From contig JAKQKQ010000093.1 of NCBI GenBank assembly GCA_029560585.1, forward strand, positions 62,001 through 126,000: a DNA stretch of 64,000 nt, given 5' to 3'. Below the pieces are notes generated by a model. That model was not told the DNA's origin. It did no database searches and saw nothing but the letters and a program-made list of their open reading frames with translations. Shown here piece after piece: positions 16,316 to 26,454 of the stretch. The translations under genes were made by a program, and so were the position numbers. The DNA comes from Verrucomicrobiota bacterium (GTDB lineage Bacteria; Verrucomicrobiota; Verrucomicrobiia; JADLBR01). Each line of letters opens with the position of its first letter. The stretch's first letter is position 1.

Positions 16316-18133
16316 TCAAGCGCCGCGCAGTTTCTCGTAAAGCGTGCTCCGGCTGATGCCGAGCTGTCTGGCGGTCTCTTTCTTGTTGCCGCCGCATTGT
16401 TCCAGGACGCGGCGGATGTGCTGGAGTTCGGCTTGACCGAGCGCCGATCCGCCCGCCGCTCCACCGTCTGAATCGGGTGACGCCATCTCCGCCGGGAGGT
16501 CGTCCTGTTCGAGCGTCGGTCCGTCGGCGAGGACCATGGCCCGCTCGATGACGTTGCGCAGCTCCCGGACGTTGCCGGGCCAGTCATAGCGTGTCAGCGC
16601 GGCCATGGCCCCTTCCGACACGTCTTTGGCCGGCGTGGCCAGGCCCTCGCGGAATAAGGCCACGAAGTGCTTGACCAGATCGGGGATGTCCTCCTTCCGG
16701 TCCCGGAGCGGGGGCAGCATCAGCTCGATCACCCTGAGCCGATAATACAGGTCCTCTCGGAACGCGCCCTCCTGGATGGCCTTTTCCAGATCCCGGTTGG
16801 TCGCGGCGAGGATGCGGACATCGACGCGGATGGGGCGGTTGCCGCCAAGGCGCACGAACTCCCCCTCCTGAAGCACCCTCAGGAGTTTGATCTGGGTCGC
16901 GAGCCCGATCTCGCCCACCTCATCCAGGAAGAGGGTGCCGCCGTCGGCGTCCTCAAAGAACCCGCGCCTCATGCCGACGGCACCCGTGAACGCGCCCTTC
17001 TCATGACCAAAGAGGGCGCTGCCGAGGAGGCTCTCTTCGATGGCGCTGCTGTGGACGGTGACGAAGGCGCCCCCCCCGCGCCGGCTCTCGCTGCAGATCA
17101 GGCGCGCGAAGAGTTCTTTTCCTGTGCCGGACTCCCCGCGAATCAGCACGGTCGAGTCGGCCTGGGCCGCCCTCTGGGCGATGGCGATGCATTCGCGGAG
17201 CGCCTTGCTGTGCCCGACGATCTCGACGGCCGACGGGACATCCTTTCGGATGGTCCGGTGCATGACCGGCGCACGGATCATGAGCCCGACGCCGAGCGCT
17301 TCGGCGGCGACGAGCATCGCCTGTATCGCTTCCCACGCCAGTTGTCCCGCGCCTTCCACGTACAGGGCACACCGGGGCGTGCCGCCGGCACCCACGGGCA
17401 CGCACACCGCTGAGGGGGGCGCCATTCCCGCAGAACTTTCGCTCGACCGACCCAGCAAACCCTCGGGGATGAATCGCCCGTCCTTGGCGACTGTGACAAT
17501 GAGTTCATCGGGCAAGGCGATCCCCGGCTGCGGACTGCGGTTACCTCCCTTGATCCAGCGGGCGCGATGATCGATCGCGCCTGGCAGCGCAAAGATGACG
17601 ACCCGGTGGACTCCCCGGATGCCCGAAAGGTCCTCCGCGACACGTCGCAGCAGCCCCTCTTCACCGCCGGTGCCACAGGAGACAAATGCCCGCACGATTT
17701 GCCAGGCATTCAGCGCCCTGAACTCGGGCCTTTCGATTGCTGCTGCCATGACGGCGCCGGGTTGCTCGGCGCCCACGGTGGGGCAGACGTCATCCACGTC
17801 GGCGGCGGGCGGCGGCACGTCCGGCACCCCCGCGTCACTCTCGTCCATCTCGTGGAAAACGAAACCCACCTCGCCGACCGTCAGGAGATCCCCTTCATGG
17901 AGGATCCTGCGGGCCACCGCGACACCGTTGACGCGGGTGCCATTGCGACTGTCGCAGTCGATGACCAGATACTCGCCGCCGCGCCTCTCGATGAGGGCAT
18001 GCCGTCGCGACACGCTCTCGTGCAGGATCGAGACCGAGCAAGCGGTGCCCCGGCCGATGACCGCCTCGTCGGAAAACGCGAACACCCAGCCCGCTGTATC
18101 CCTGTGCTGTGAGATCAAGAGGCCCCTAGTCAT
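16316..18133 (-). CDS. FHA-domain sigma-54-dependent transcription activator
   Basis: This is a 605-residue activator that opens promoters bound by RNA polymerase with sigma-54. The N-terminal FHA domain (about 5-95; [31 protein letters not shown]) binds phosphothreonine. A GAF-like region follows at about 140-290. The AAA+ core has Walker A GESGTGKE (near 331), the sigma-54 contact loop GAFTGA (near 381), Walker [12 protein letters not shown], and arginine-finger region [11 protein letters not shown] Fis-type helix-turn-helix ends the protein ([20 protein letters not shown]). There is no receiver domain, so input probably comes from a serine/threonine kinase through the FHA domain; no such kinase is in the window. 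It sits upstream of, and in the same direction as, the beta-helix gene 53 bp away. Its target genes are unknown. Confidence 0.95.
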   Translation of the reverse strand: MTRGLLISQHRDTAGWVFAFSDEAVIGRGTACSVSILHESVSRRHALIERRGGEYLVIDCDSRNGTRVNGVAVARRILHEGDLLTVGEVGFVFHEMDESDAGVPDVPPPAADVDDVCPTVGAEQPGAVMAAAIERPEFRALNAWQIVRAFVSCGTGGEEGLLRRVAEDLSGIRGVHRVVIFALPGAIDHRARWIKGGNRSPQPGIALPDELIVTVAKDGRFIPEGLLGRSSESSAGMAPPSAVCVPVGAGGTPRCALYVEGAGQLAWEAIQAMLVAAEALGVGLMIRAPVMHRTIRKDVPSAVEIVGHSKALRECIAIAQRAAQADSTVLIRGESGTGKELFARLICSESRRGGGAFVTVHSSAIEESLLGSALFGHEKGAFTGAVGMRRGFFEDADGGTLFLDEVGEIGLATQIKLLRVLQEGEFVRLGGNRPIRVDVRILAATNRDLEKAIQEGAFREDLYYRLRVIELMLPPLRDRKEDIPDLVKHFVALFREGLATPAKDVSEGAMAALTRYDWPGNVRELRNVIERAMVLADGPTLEQDDLPAEMASPDSDGGAAGGSALGQAELQHIRRVLEQCGGNKKETARQLGISRSTLYEKLRGA

Positions 18134-18186
18134 CGTTCCACGCGCTCATTCCTTTCTTCTGGCTCTCGGACCATGGCCAGCAGTCC

Positions 18187-20574
18187 TCACTTCAACTGCA
18201 TCGTGCCGGCCTGATCTACCCGCCAATTCTCCGCCAACGTGCCTTCCCAGCAGCGCCAGACCCCATCCTCGGCCCGGAAGGTGCCAATGTTGAACGCGAT
18301 CTTCAGACCGGGGGCGGGCTTGAGCCCGATGGCTTCCCACGGGATAGCCCATTCGCCGCGCCAACCTCCCCGGGTCTTGCCATAGGGTTTCGCCACGAAC
18401 CGAACCGCCTTGCCGAGGCGCTCTGCGGCATCCACCGGTGCGCCCGCGTCCACCACGCTCTGCAGCGTTCCGTTGGAAAATCCGCGCACCACGAAAGTGG
18501 CCGGCCTGTCGTCCGCCGTCTTGCCGGCAACGCAGACCTCGGCCCCGTCGTCCTTGCCCCACGCCGTCCCCGCCCGAAGTTTGCCCGCTTCGAACATCGT
18601 CACGTTCACCGCCACGTACAGGCACTGGTCGTCGTAACCCAGTTTCGCGAAGACCGGCGCACCGCTGGCATTCCAGCGCGACGGCTCGCGGTCGAGATTC
18701 AGCATGGCGCGGGGCCACTCCTCCCAGCCGATTTCGCCATCCATCGCCGGCGGGCGCGGCACGCGCTCCACGGCGGCGGCCGAGGTCCTCCGTCCGGGTG
18801 TCGCCACGGGCGGCATGGCGTCATCGATCGTGAACGCGCGCGGAACACCGTTCGTGCCAAGGCCCTCGCGGAACACGACGTTGTTTGTCCAGAGCGAGAT
18901 GGCGCTCGGCTGGCTGATTGTGATCGTACCCGGAACAAACAGGGTATTGCGCTCGAAACTGCAGCCACCGGACCTTTGGAATGAGAGCGTCATGTTCGTC
19001 TCCGCGATGAACACGTTGTCGCGGATGGAGAGATTGCGTGCGATGTGGTTGTGCGTCGGGCGCTCGACGCCGATGGAAACGTTGCGTTCGACGACGCAGT
19101 CTTGCGCACCCTCGTCGAGGTAATAGGACGACACCCCATAGCCCTCGCCAACCTTCACCACGTCGCGCACCATATTGCCGCGCAATATGCTCCGTTTGAT
19201 ACCGCCGTAGACGGCCCCGCCATCGTGCATCTCTCGCATCACCCGATAGATGAGATTCTCCTCGATGAGGTGCCCGCCCCCGCCGCCGATGATGCCGCTA
19301 TAGGGCGTGTCATGGATCTCGTTCCGGTACAGGTGAAACCCCTTCTCATCACCGTCGCGCAATGTGTGGCTTACGCTCAACGCAACCGCGCTGGGATGAT
19401 AGACGCCCACGTGGTGGATATGGTTCCGGGCGATAAGGCTGTCGCTGCCGGCGGAACGGATGCCGCACGCGCCAATCTGATGGACGCGGCAACCCTCGAT
19501 CCGGCAATGGGCCAGGTTCGACGACTGGATCCCCTGCCCGCCCACGTTGCAGATCTCGAGGTTCTCCACGACACAATCCCGGGCATGGACGATGTTGAGG
19601 GCGCCGTCGTAAGCGCCCGCGCCGAATCCTGCAGGCTTGAGCGGCGTCGTCGTGGCCTGCACAGAGAAACCTCGTAGCGTGATCCTTTCGGCCGGTGCCT
19701 TCTCAGTGGCCACGATCCGGACGACGCGCTCCAGCGTCGGCGCAACGACCCGCGCCTTTTCCATATCCTCGCCCGGCAGCGGCCAATAGACGACCTTCCC
19801 CGCCGCGCGATCCAGGTACCACTGGCCCGGTTTCGTCATGCCCTCGCGGGTGTTGAATATGACGTATTTCTTCACCCCGAACGCACCGGGCGGAGATTTC
19901 GCGGGGGCGGAGAAGATCAGCGCGTGCCGCGCCGCGTCGTTCGTCGCCACGCCAACCAGAGACTCGTCCCACATGTGATAGACGCGCACCTCGGCGTTCT
20001 TGGCCTCGAGTGTCGCGGGGACGTCCTTCGGATCGTAGAGCATCGTCGTCGATTCCTCGGCCGTCGGCGGGCGCTCCCAGCCGCCGGCCACGGACGACAG
20101 CCAGCGCACATCAAAGACACTCTTGTGGGTGAACGTGCCCGCCCCGGGCAACCGCGCGCGCTCCGGCATGCGGCCATTGACCACCAGCGCCCGAAAATCC
20201 CACGTCCCCTCCTTCACGCCCGGCAGATCCGCGCACCATAGGTTCTCGCCGTCTCGCCTCCAGCCGGCCACCGGCCTGCCGCCGTACAGGGTGGCCTTGC
20301 CGGGCGGTTCGGCCGCGATGGTCAGACCGCTGTCACGGGCATCCAGATCCAAAGTCGCCGACAAGAAATAGTCTCCCGGCATCACGATGATGCGATTCGG
20401 TCCGGGGCCAGCCTTGCGCGCGGCATCGCGCGCCGCCGCGAGCGTCGCCAACGGTCGCTCCTTGGTGCCGCCATTGTCATCCTTGCCGTTGGGTGCCACA
20501 TGGAAATCGGCGGCGGTTGCCATGTTAGCGATAGCGCCGAAAATGATGGGGATTACCAGAAGTGAGGTTTTCAT
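18187..20574 (-). CDS. Secreted right-handed beta-helix protein with C-terminal CBM9-like domain
   Basis: This is a secreted 795-residue protein with signal peptide MKTSLLVIPIIFGAIANMATA. The start DFHVAPNGKDDNGGTKERPLATL is the usual opening of DUF1565-type beta-helix proteins. WYLDRAAGKVVYWPLPG marks the inserted beta domain seen in GH141-like proteins. Residues about 300-570 are beta-helix coils with repeated N-H-I-x-x and Y-R-N-E-I-H-D turns (GSDSLIARNHIHHVG). Residues about 600-795 resemble a CBM9 or DOMON-like sugar-binding sandwich (PAMDGEIGWEEWP, YVAVNVTMFE). The fold is shared by pectinases and by GH141 fucosidase/xylanase; I cannot place the active site. Two further beta-helix proteins of this type are at 52720-58112. 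The ceramidase-like A gene is upstream on the same strand. Confidence 0.85.
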   Translation of the reverse strand: MKTSLLVIPIIFGAIANMATAADFHVAPNGKDDNGGTKERPLATLAAARDAARKAGPGPNRIIVMPGDYFLSATLDLDARDSGLTIAAEPPGKATLYGGRPVAGWRRDGENLWCADLPGVKEGTWDFRALVVNGRMPERARLPGAGTFTHKSVFDVRWLSSVAGGWERPPTAEESTTMLYDPKDVPATLEAKNAEVRVYHMWDESLVGVATNDAARHALIFSAPAKSPPGAFGVKKYVIFNTREGMTKPGQWYLDRAAGKVVYWPLPGEDMEKARVVAPTLERVVRIVATEKAPAERITLRGFSVQATTTPLKPAGFGAGAYDGALNIVHARDCVVENLEICNVGGQGIQSSNLAHCRIEGCRVHQIGACGIRSAGSDSLIARNHIHHVGVYHPSAVALSVSHTLRDGDEKGFHLYRNEIHDTPYSGIIGGGGGHLIEENLIYRVMREMHDGGAVYGGIKRSILRGNMVRDVVKVGEGYGVSSYYLDEGAQDCVVERNVSIGVERPTHNHIARNLSIRDNVFIAETNMTLSFQRSGGCSFERNTLFVPGTITISQPSAISLWTNNVVFREGLGTNGVPRAFTIDDAMPPVATPGRRTSAAAVERVPRPPAMDGEIGWEEWPRAMLNLDREPSRWNASGAPVFAKLGYDDQCLYVAVNVTMFEAGKLRAGTAWGKDDGAEVCVAGKTADDRPATFVVRGFSNGTLQSVVDAGAPVDAAERLGKAVRFVAKPYGKTRGGWRGEWAIPWEAIGLKPAPGLKIAFNIGTFRAEDGVWRCWEGTLAENWRVDQAGTMQLK

Positions 20575-20807
20575 GGCCGTATCGTGCGGGCGCGATTATT
20601 CGCACCGAGAAGTCGGCAGTAAATGACGTAATCTCCGCCAGACCAGAAATCTCCGGCTCATCTGTCGGCCATCCTTTTGGGGTCAGATCCCATGCAGCCC
20701 ATTTGCGGCACCCTCGTGCATGAAAATGTCGCGTCCAAACACGAGGAACCTCCCCGCGCCCCCGCGCCTCTGCGGGACCATCCTATTTTTGGGTCAGCCA
20801 CGAATGG
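20575..20807. other. Intergenic gap with no gene recognised
   Basis: This 233-bp gap separates the beta-helix gene start from the ceramidase-like A stop. It contains two short similar phrases, GGGGTCAGATCCC near 20680 and TTTTTGGGTCAGCC near 20790, and no convincing reading frame, promoter or terminator. It may include debris of an older element. Confidence 0.4.
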
Positions 20808-22370
20808 CTAGAGCCGCCCAAGGATCTCCTGGACCTTATCCTCGAACAGTCTCTGCCATTCCGGCGCCAGTAGGCAGTCGCAGTCCTCCTGGGCAAAACC
20901 GGTGTTGTTCCGCCCTCGCGCGGTAGGCGCATAGTAAATGTAGCCGTTCGTGTAGCCGGCGACAAAGGTGAACGGCGCAAGGGCGCGCTTCTTGATATTC
21001 AGGCCGATTTCAACGGTCAACTCACCGGGGAATGTCACCAGGGCGAAATCGCCGACCCTCAGGCCCACGACTTCAACATCGATCGTCGGTTTGCCGGCGG
21101 CCACGTTTTGCGCCTGATGCATCTTGAGCAAATCCAGATTCGCCTGAAGTCGCGTGAGCTGTTCCATGATGTGGATGTTCCGTATGTATTTCTCCATGTT
21201 CGCCCGATTCTCCGCGTCGAGCCGGTCGAGATCGTCCCGGCCCAGCGCCTTATCGTGCAAATAGCGGTGGCTGGAATAGGACGGAAAGTCGCCAGAGAGT
21301 TTGTATTGCACCAACAGGGGGATGAAGGTCGCCAGATTCAGGCTAGTGCCCTTCAATGATCGAAGCAGGCGGGCCTGTTCGGCCTGGATGGCGGCAATAC
21401 GCCGATCCATGTCGGTGGACCGTGGCAGCGCCAAAGTCTCGTGGACGATGCGCAGTCCGCCTCCCTCGTGCGTCTGTATCTTCCTCAGGGCCCGCAGGGC
21501 GCTGAGTCCCAGCAGATTTCCGAGTGGCTCGGCATCGCGCGGATTGTGGACATCTTTATATCCTGCGGGGTTGATGTCGCCGGCGCACCCCTGCAGGAAA
21601 ATCGCGCACGCGCCCTCGCCGAGTCCGTCCTCTATGGCACGGGATGCGAAACCGGTGATGTCCGCCGTGTTGCCGCGGCTCGGAACGCCCTGAATGGGAT
21701 GCACCGCGAAGTTATAGATGGCCGCCAGAGGGCGACCATCCGGCCGGTCGATGCGCAACAGGCCGATCTCCGGGTCCACCGGCCCGATGCCCACGACCTC
21801 CTCGTCGGGCACCAGCGAATAGGCGTGGCGCACGTCGGTCTCGCTGCCGTCCTTCAGCGCGAGCCGGCGATTCTCCATGATCCGGTCCTCGTGACCGCAA
21901 CCCGCGCCGCACCTCACGGGCACCATGCTGCGGCACGCCTCCCCAACCGCCCCCACGGTCCGCTGCTCGACGTCCGCGCAAACGATGCCATGACAATGGC
22001 TGGCGTTGACGACGACATTCGATGGCGGAATGTCCAATTCCTTCTGCAGTCGCGCGCGCACGTTCGCGAGAAAATCGTTCTTGATCCTGCCAATTTCCCC
22101 AATGGCTACGGCATCCACGGTGATGATCGCCACAGTGGTGGCATCTTCCCGAAGGACGAGCGCCTTGGCATACAGCGGATCGTTCACGGGGCCGCCACGA
22201 TCCGTGATATCCGCCCGGCCGACGCCCGCGGTGATCTCGCCGGCGTGGGCTTCGGCGATGGCGAGCAGCCCGACGGTCGCACACGCCACACGGAGGATTG
22301 ACTGAGCCTCAAGCCCTCGCGCTCGCGCCGCCGGGACGATTTTCGGATGGCAGCAATTCACGGTTTTCAC
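20808..22370 (-). CDS. Neutral-ceramidase-superfamily hydrolase (copy A)
   Basis: This is an approximately 520-residue exported protein of the neutral/alkaline ceramidase N-terminal superfamily. The start (GTG at 22370) is uncertain; the hydrophobic export segment ILRVACATVGLLAIAEAHA lies about 25 residues in. Typical features are the opening TAGVGRADITD, the first zinc histidine in VNASHCHG, and a second histidine in YNFAVHPIQG. The following site reads GCAGDINP, where true ceramidases have the nucleophilic serine in GDVSP. The late segment YTNGYIYYAPT is also family-typical. Loss of the serine suggests it is not a ceramidase. A different amidase or esterase acting on glycan decorations is possible but unproven. 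Three paralogues occur in the window. It lies downstream of the GH31 gene with a 111-bp gap. Confidence 0.82.
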   Translation of the reverse strand: MKTVNCCHPKIVPAARARGLEAQSILRVACATVGLLAIAEAHAGEITAGVGRADITDRGGPVNDPLYAKALVLREDATTVAIITVDAVAIGEIGRIKNDFLANVRARLQKELDIPPSNVVVNASHCHGIVCADVEQRTVGAVGEACRSMVPVRCGAGCGHEDRIMENRRLALKDGSETDVRHAYSLVPDEEVVGIGPVDPEIGLLRIDRPDGRPLAAIYNFAVHPIQGVPSRGNTADITGFASRAIEDGLGEGACAIFLQGCAGDINPAGYKDVHNPRDAEPLGNLLGLSALRALRKIQTHEGGGLRIVHETLALPRSTDMDRRIAAIQAEQARLLRSLKGTSLNLATFIPLLVQYKLSGDFPSYSSHRYLHDKALGRDDLDRLDAENRANMEKYIRNIHIMEQLTRLQANLDLLKMHQAQNVAAGKPTIDVEVVGLRVGDFALVTFPGELTVEIGLNIKKRALAPFTFVAGYTNGYIYYAPTARGRNNTGFAQEDCDCLLAPEWQRLFEDKVQEILGRL

Positions 22371-22481
22371 TAGGTATCCGGGTTGGGGTCATCGCCTTGC
22401 CCACATGGCATCACGGTCAAATGACAAGTTTCGCACGGCACATGAAAATCGCGACCTGAAGAAAGAGGGGACCATCGCGGG

Positions 22482-24878
22482 TCATTCGCACACCAGCGTC
22501 CTGGGCGGTCCGCCGCATGCCGGAATCCTGATCGTGGCCGCGGAGGACGCGTCGTCCCACTGCCACTCCGTCACGTTCGCGCCGTCCAAGGTCACACACC
22601 GGGGGCGGGCCGGGAGATGGATCGTCGCCGTGAAATCCCGTGTTTCCGGCATGCCGGCAAAGGCGCCCCCGCGACCACCGATGGTCAACCTGACGGTCTT
22701 GCCATCCGCCTCGCAAACCAGCCGCGTTTTCGAGAACTTCCCCTGCCGGTAGGCGAGACTTTCGCCGTCATCTTCGTACAGCGTGAATTCGCTGGTGGCG
22801 GACGGATAGACGGTCAATCCCACCTCGGTCGACCAGCCTTTTTCGACGTGATCGCATGGTGGCCAGGTCGGGATGATGGCACCACCCTTCACCCATAGCG
22901 CACCCCCCCGCTCGGCGGTGATCTGCACCGGAACGGTCGCGGGCCCGTCGATGCGCTTGCCGCTCCAGTAGTCGATCCAGGGACCTTTCGGCAGACGCAC
23001 CTCCTTGGAAAAGGCGGAGACCAGCAGGAAATCTCCGAGCATGTACTGCCCCAGGGCGGTGTCCCACGCCGGATCCTCTGGGCACACCATGGGCATCGCG
23101 CGCATCACCGGATATCCCGTCAGAGCGGCCTCGGCCGCCGTCGAGTAGAGATAGGGCAAGAGTTTATAACGCAGCTGGCCGTAGGTGCGGAAGGCCGCGA
23201 TCTGCTCGTCCTCCAGCAGCCACGGCTGGCGCCAGTAGGCCCAGTTGTTCTGCTGCGCCCAGGTCTGCAAGAAACCGAAGTGGATGCCCTCGATACTGAA
23301 GACATCCATGTCGCAGGAGTGATTGGAATGGCCCGAGAAGCCATGATTCAGCATGGACGCGAGCGGTTTCGGACCGCCGCCCGTGTCACTGGCCCATGTG
23401 GCGACGAACTGCTGCACGCCCGCATAACCGCCGGCGGAATAGACCATCGAACGGCGCCCCGTGTGCTCCTCGAACCCGCGCGCCATCTGCTTCGCGTAGA
23501 TCACGGGATAGAGATTGTGCATCTCCTCGTCGGTCATGCCATTGCCCCAGGCGCGCTTTGGGTGCTCGATGACCTGATAGGCGCCATCGAGCTTGAAGGC
23601 CGACACGCCCTGATCGACGAATCGCTTGAGATGCTCGAACCACGGTTCCGGCACCTCCGGCCCCGCCCGCTTGGCCTCCCCCTTCTTCTGGGCCACGGCC
23701 GGTTTGTTGAGGTGCTCATCCTTCTCAAAGTCGTCGGGGTCGCCCTCGGTGGGCGCAGATTTCGCACCCGTTGTCGCCGCCGGTGCCTGACCGGCCAGCC
23801 GCTGCTCCTCGAAGACGCCCAGGTCGTGATCGCAGCACAGCCAGAGGCTCAGCTTGAAGCCCTTGCGCTTCAGCGCGCCGAGGAACGTGTGCGGCCCCTT
23901 GGGCGACCATTTGGGAATGGGGAAACGCTGCGGGTGCCAGTCCTTGGCGGTGCTGCCGTCGTAATTCTTGGACATCCATCCGGGCTCGAGTCCGATGACA
24001 TCGCACGGCATGCGCTCGCGCCGAAACGCCAGCGCCTCATTGATCATGTTGAACGCATCGATGTTCTCGTTGCACACGTACGTGAAGGCGTATCCCCAGA
24101 TCGGCAACAGTGCCGGTCGTCCGCCGAATGACGTGTACGTGTCGAGCAGGCCCCGATAATCGGGCCCGCAGAACAGGTAGTAGTCGAGGTCGCTCCTCGG
24201 CGCCGCGCATACGATCCGGTCCGGGTCCACCTTTCCGATGTCGATGGTGTTCCGCCACGTGGTATTCATCAGGAAACCCCATCCGCCGCTGCTCAGCACG
24301 ACCGGGATCGGGGCATAGGCTTTCACGTTGCGAACCCACAACTCGTAGGCCCCTCCCCGCCGCATGATGTTCTCGCGGCTGGCGTCACCGAGTCCGTAGA
24401 GGCGCTCGTCCTTGGTCAACGTGAAACGGATGTCGTAGCCGCCATCGGTCTGGTAGGCGGGGGCCTCCTGCCGCGTCAGCAGCCTCCCATTCGCATCCGC
24501 CAATACGAGCGCGCCGTCCTTGCGGGCGATCGCGAGCCTCGCCTCCTTGGTGGCGATCGTGAGCGCCCCGTCGCCCTCCGAGCGCTCGAACGCGACATCG
24601 GGAAACGCGCTGGTGAATATGCCATAGCGGTTCAATCCCGATTCCGTCCATCGCCCGGATTTGCTGTGTCGGATGCGGAATAGTCGCGGCCCCAGAACAT
24701 CCACGCGGGCGGAGGCACCGTCATCCAGCTTCAGGACCACGTTGCGTTTGGTCAGGGACGCGGCGTCCAACCAGACGCCAGCCTTGGGAGAATCGGCCGC
24801 GTGGCACGGCGCAGCGAGCGCCGCGCCAATCAGCGCGGACCATGCCAGCATTCGCTTCATTCGCATGCCCGGCCGCAT
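22482..24878 (-). CDS. Secreted GH31-family alpha-glycosidase
   Basis: This is a 798-residue GH31 enzyme. The ATG at 24876-24878 overlaps the stop of the upstream gene (TGATG), so translation is probably coupled; a signal peptide (MKRMLAWSALIGAALAAPCHA) follows. N-terminal beta-sandwich residues DERLYGLGDAS and a TIM barrel follow in GH31 order. The nucleophile D is near residue 428 in FKLDGAY, the acid/base D near 497 in WASDTGG, and the C-terminal sandwich includes YPSATSEFTLYEDDG. A charged Ala/Lys/Glu-rich insert of about 45 residues (EEQRLAGQAPAATT to KRAGPEVPEP) sits in the barrel. Family members cleave alpha-glucosides, alpha-xylosides or alpha-galactosides, and this one cannot be assigned. 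Ceramidase-like B is upstream, ceramidase-like A downstream. Confidence 0.93.
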   Translation of the reverse strand: MRPGMRMKRMLAWSALIGAALAAPCHAADSPKAGVWLDAASLTKRNVVLKLDDGASARVDVLGPRLFRIRHSKSGRWTESGLNRYGIFTSAFPDVAFERSEGDGALTIATKEARLAIARKDGALVLADANGRLLTRQEAPAYQTDGGYDIRFTLTKDERLYGLGDASRENIMRRGGAYELWVRNVKAYAPIPVVLSSGGWGFLMNTTWRNTIDIGKVDPDRIVCAAPRSDLDYYLFCGPDYRGLLDTYTSFGGRPALLPIWGYAFTYVCNENIDAFNMINEALAFRRERMPCDVIGLEPGWMSKNYDGSTAKDWHPQRFPIPKWSPKGPHTFLGALKRKGFKLSLWLCCDHDLGVFEEQRLAGQAPAATTGAKSAPTEGDPDDFEKDEHLNKPAVAQKKGEAKRAGPEVPEPWFEHLKRFVDQGVSAFKLDGAYQVIEHPKRAWGNGMTDEEMHNLYPVIYAKQMARGFEEHTGRRSMVYSAGGYAGVQQFVATWASDTGGGPKPLASMLNHGFSGHSNHSCDMDVFSIEGIHFGFLQTWAQQNNWAYWRQPWLLEDEQIAAFRTYGQLRYKLLPYLYSTAAEAALTGYPVMRAMPMVCPEDPAWDTALGQYMLGDFLLVSAFSKEVRLPKGPWIDYWSGKRIDGPATVPVQITAERGGALWVKGGAIIPTWPPCDHVEKGWSTEVGLTVYPSATSEFTLYEDDGESLAYRQGKFSKTRLVCEADGKTVRLTIGGRGGAFAGMPETRDFTATIHLPARPRCVTLDGANVTEWQWDDASSAATIRIPACGGPPRTLVCE

Positions 24879-26338
24879 CACGCGGCCTTCTTGAGTTCGG
24901 CGAGCATCTCGAGCAGGTTATCGACCAGAATCACGGACGCGTCCTCCTGGACGCCACAGGTGCCGAGCCATGTCTCGTAGCCGCCTAGCTTGTGCTGCTC
25001 CGGCGTGGGCAGATAACCATAGGCGCCGTTGGCGAGTTCGATGACCATGGTGCGCGGGAAAGGGCTGCGGCGCTTCAGGTCGAGGCCGATCACGGCGAAC
25101 GCCTCGAAGGGGATCGTGCAGACCGCGAAATCCCCGATGCGTATCGCCTGCAGCGGCACCTTGACGCTCTCCTCGACGTTCTCCAGCGCCTTGACCCGTC
25201 GCGCATATGCGTCGGCCAGGCGCGGCAACTTCTCAAGCTCAGCCTTGTCCTTGATGGCGAGGACGCCTTTGGCCCATTCAATCTGCTCGGGCGTGGGGCG
25301 ACGCCGGCGCAGAACCACCTCGCGCTGGACCATGGCGAGGCGCGCGTCGGCGCTGTGGCCGGCGATCTTGGCAAGCGCATCCCGCGCGGCATCGGCGGCC
25401 TTCCCGGCGACGATGCACGCCTGCTCGAAAGGCTGCCGCGGCGGCCGCGTGATCAGAAAAGGAGAGTTGTTGATATCGCCCGAGGTGCCGTTGAACATCG
25501 CCGCGACAAAATCCTCGCCCGCGCCGATGCGGGATGGCATGACTCGGGCGAACTCGCCGAAGTAGGAGGCCGACACCTTCGCCTTCGGGATATCCCCAAC
25601 ATAGTGCAGCGAGTAATTCGCGAAGAGCGCGAGCGGCTTGCCCGATTTCGCATCCTGGACGGAGATGATCGTGACATCGGGGTCGGTGGGACCGGCCGGC
25701 CGATCAAGAACGTCGGGACTGTTTGGCGGATTCATTTTCACCTGATCCATTTTGCCGAAGGGATTGAGCGGCATCTGGCCCGGCTTGAGGAACCAGCGAC
25801 GGCAGCGCACTTCGTCCGGCAGCGGCTGGGCGGCGGCTCCGATCGCGGCGGGGCGCAGGGCGGCATGGGCGCGGGCGATGGACTCGACGGTGCCGTCCAT
25901 CAGGATCTTGCGATAAGCTACTTCCCCCGGCCGACCCTTAGTTGCGTTGGCGGGCGGTCCGAAGTGCGTGTGTGTCGAGGAGAGCATGATCTTGTCCGTT
26001 GGAATGCCGCAGCGTTTCGAGGCCAGGGCCTTGATCTCGTCGGCCTGTTCCCGCCCGACGTGCAGATTATCCACCACGACCATCGCAAGGGTGGTCGTCC
26101 CGTCATCGAGGACGAGGGCCCGCGCGTGGAGCGGATCGTGCAGACCTTCGGCTATATTCTCCGTGAAGAGGCCCGGCATGTTGACCGGGAACTCCTTCGG
26201 CGAGATGTCCACCGCCGCGGCTCCGGCGCGGAGCGATCGCGCGCCCTGATCAGCGGCGGCGGCCGCGAATGGCAGAAGCGCGACAAGCGCGGCAAGGCCG
26301 CGCCCCAATACGGATGTGTGCAGGCATGTTTTTTTCAT
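24878..26338 (-). CDS. Neutral-ceramidase-superfamily hydrolase (copy B)
   Basis: This is a secreted 486-residue protein. The ATG at 26336-26338 gives MKKTCLHTSVLGRGLAALVA followed by an alanine-rich cleavage site; longer in-frame starts lack any signal. Family marks are AGAAAVDISPKEFPV, the zinc-site LSSTHTHFGPP, and the second histidine in NYSLHYVGD. The nucleophile position reads GTSGDINN instead of GDVSP. The C-terminal NGAYGYLPTPEQHKLGGYET is the best match to the family end-domain. It is translationally coupled to GH31 (TGATG), which suggests the two proteins act on one substrate. It may release an acyl, lactyl or amide group before the glycosidase acts; this is inference only. Confidence 0.88.
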   Translation of the reverse strand: MKKTCLHTSVLGRGLAALVALLPFAAAAADQGARSLRAGAAAVDISPKEFPVNMPGLFTENIAEGLHDPLHARALVLDDGTTTLAMVVVDNLHVGREQADEIKALASKRCGIPTDKIMLSSTHTHFGPPANATKGRPGEVAYRKILMDGTVESIARAHAALRPAAIGAAAQPLPDEVRCRRWFLKPGQMPLNPFGKMDQVKMNPPNSPDVLDRPAGPTDPDVTIISVQDAKSGKPLALFANYSLHYVGDIPKAKVSASYFGEFARVMPSRIGAGEDFVAAMFNGTSGDINNSPFLITRPPRQPFEQACIVAGKAADAARDALAKIAGHSADARLAMVQREVVLRRRRPTPEQIEWAKGVLAIKDKAELEKLPRLADAYARRVKALENVEESVKVPLQAIRIGDFAVCTIPFEAFAVIGLDLKRRSPFPRTMVIELANGAYGYLPTPEQHKLGGYETWLGTCGVQEDASVILVDNLLEMLAELKKAA

Positions 26339-26454
26339 AGGCTGGACTCCGATATCTCCACGACACCGCAGTCGGCGAACGCGGGGATTTGGAAGATTCT
26401 GTTGGTCTGGCCCACCGCCTGGGCGGCCAGCGAGGTTGGGACGCCCCCTTCCAT
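26335..26454 (-). CDS. Possible small ORF or remnant of a lost gene
   Basis: In the gap between the DUF6259 stop (26557) and the ceramidase-like B start, one minus-strand frame is open from 26556 to 26335. It shows strongly GC-biased third positions like a real gene. Only its last 39 codons follow an ATG (26452-26454), beginning MEGGVPTSLAAQAVGQTN. The stop overlaps the next ATG as ATGA, the junction type used repeatedly in this window. No ribosome site is visible. I do not recognise the peptide. It could be the 3' end of a gene otherwise deleted. Confidence 0.3.
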   Translation of the reverse strand: MEGGVPTSLAAQAVGQTNRIFQIPAFADCGVVEISESSL

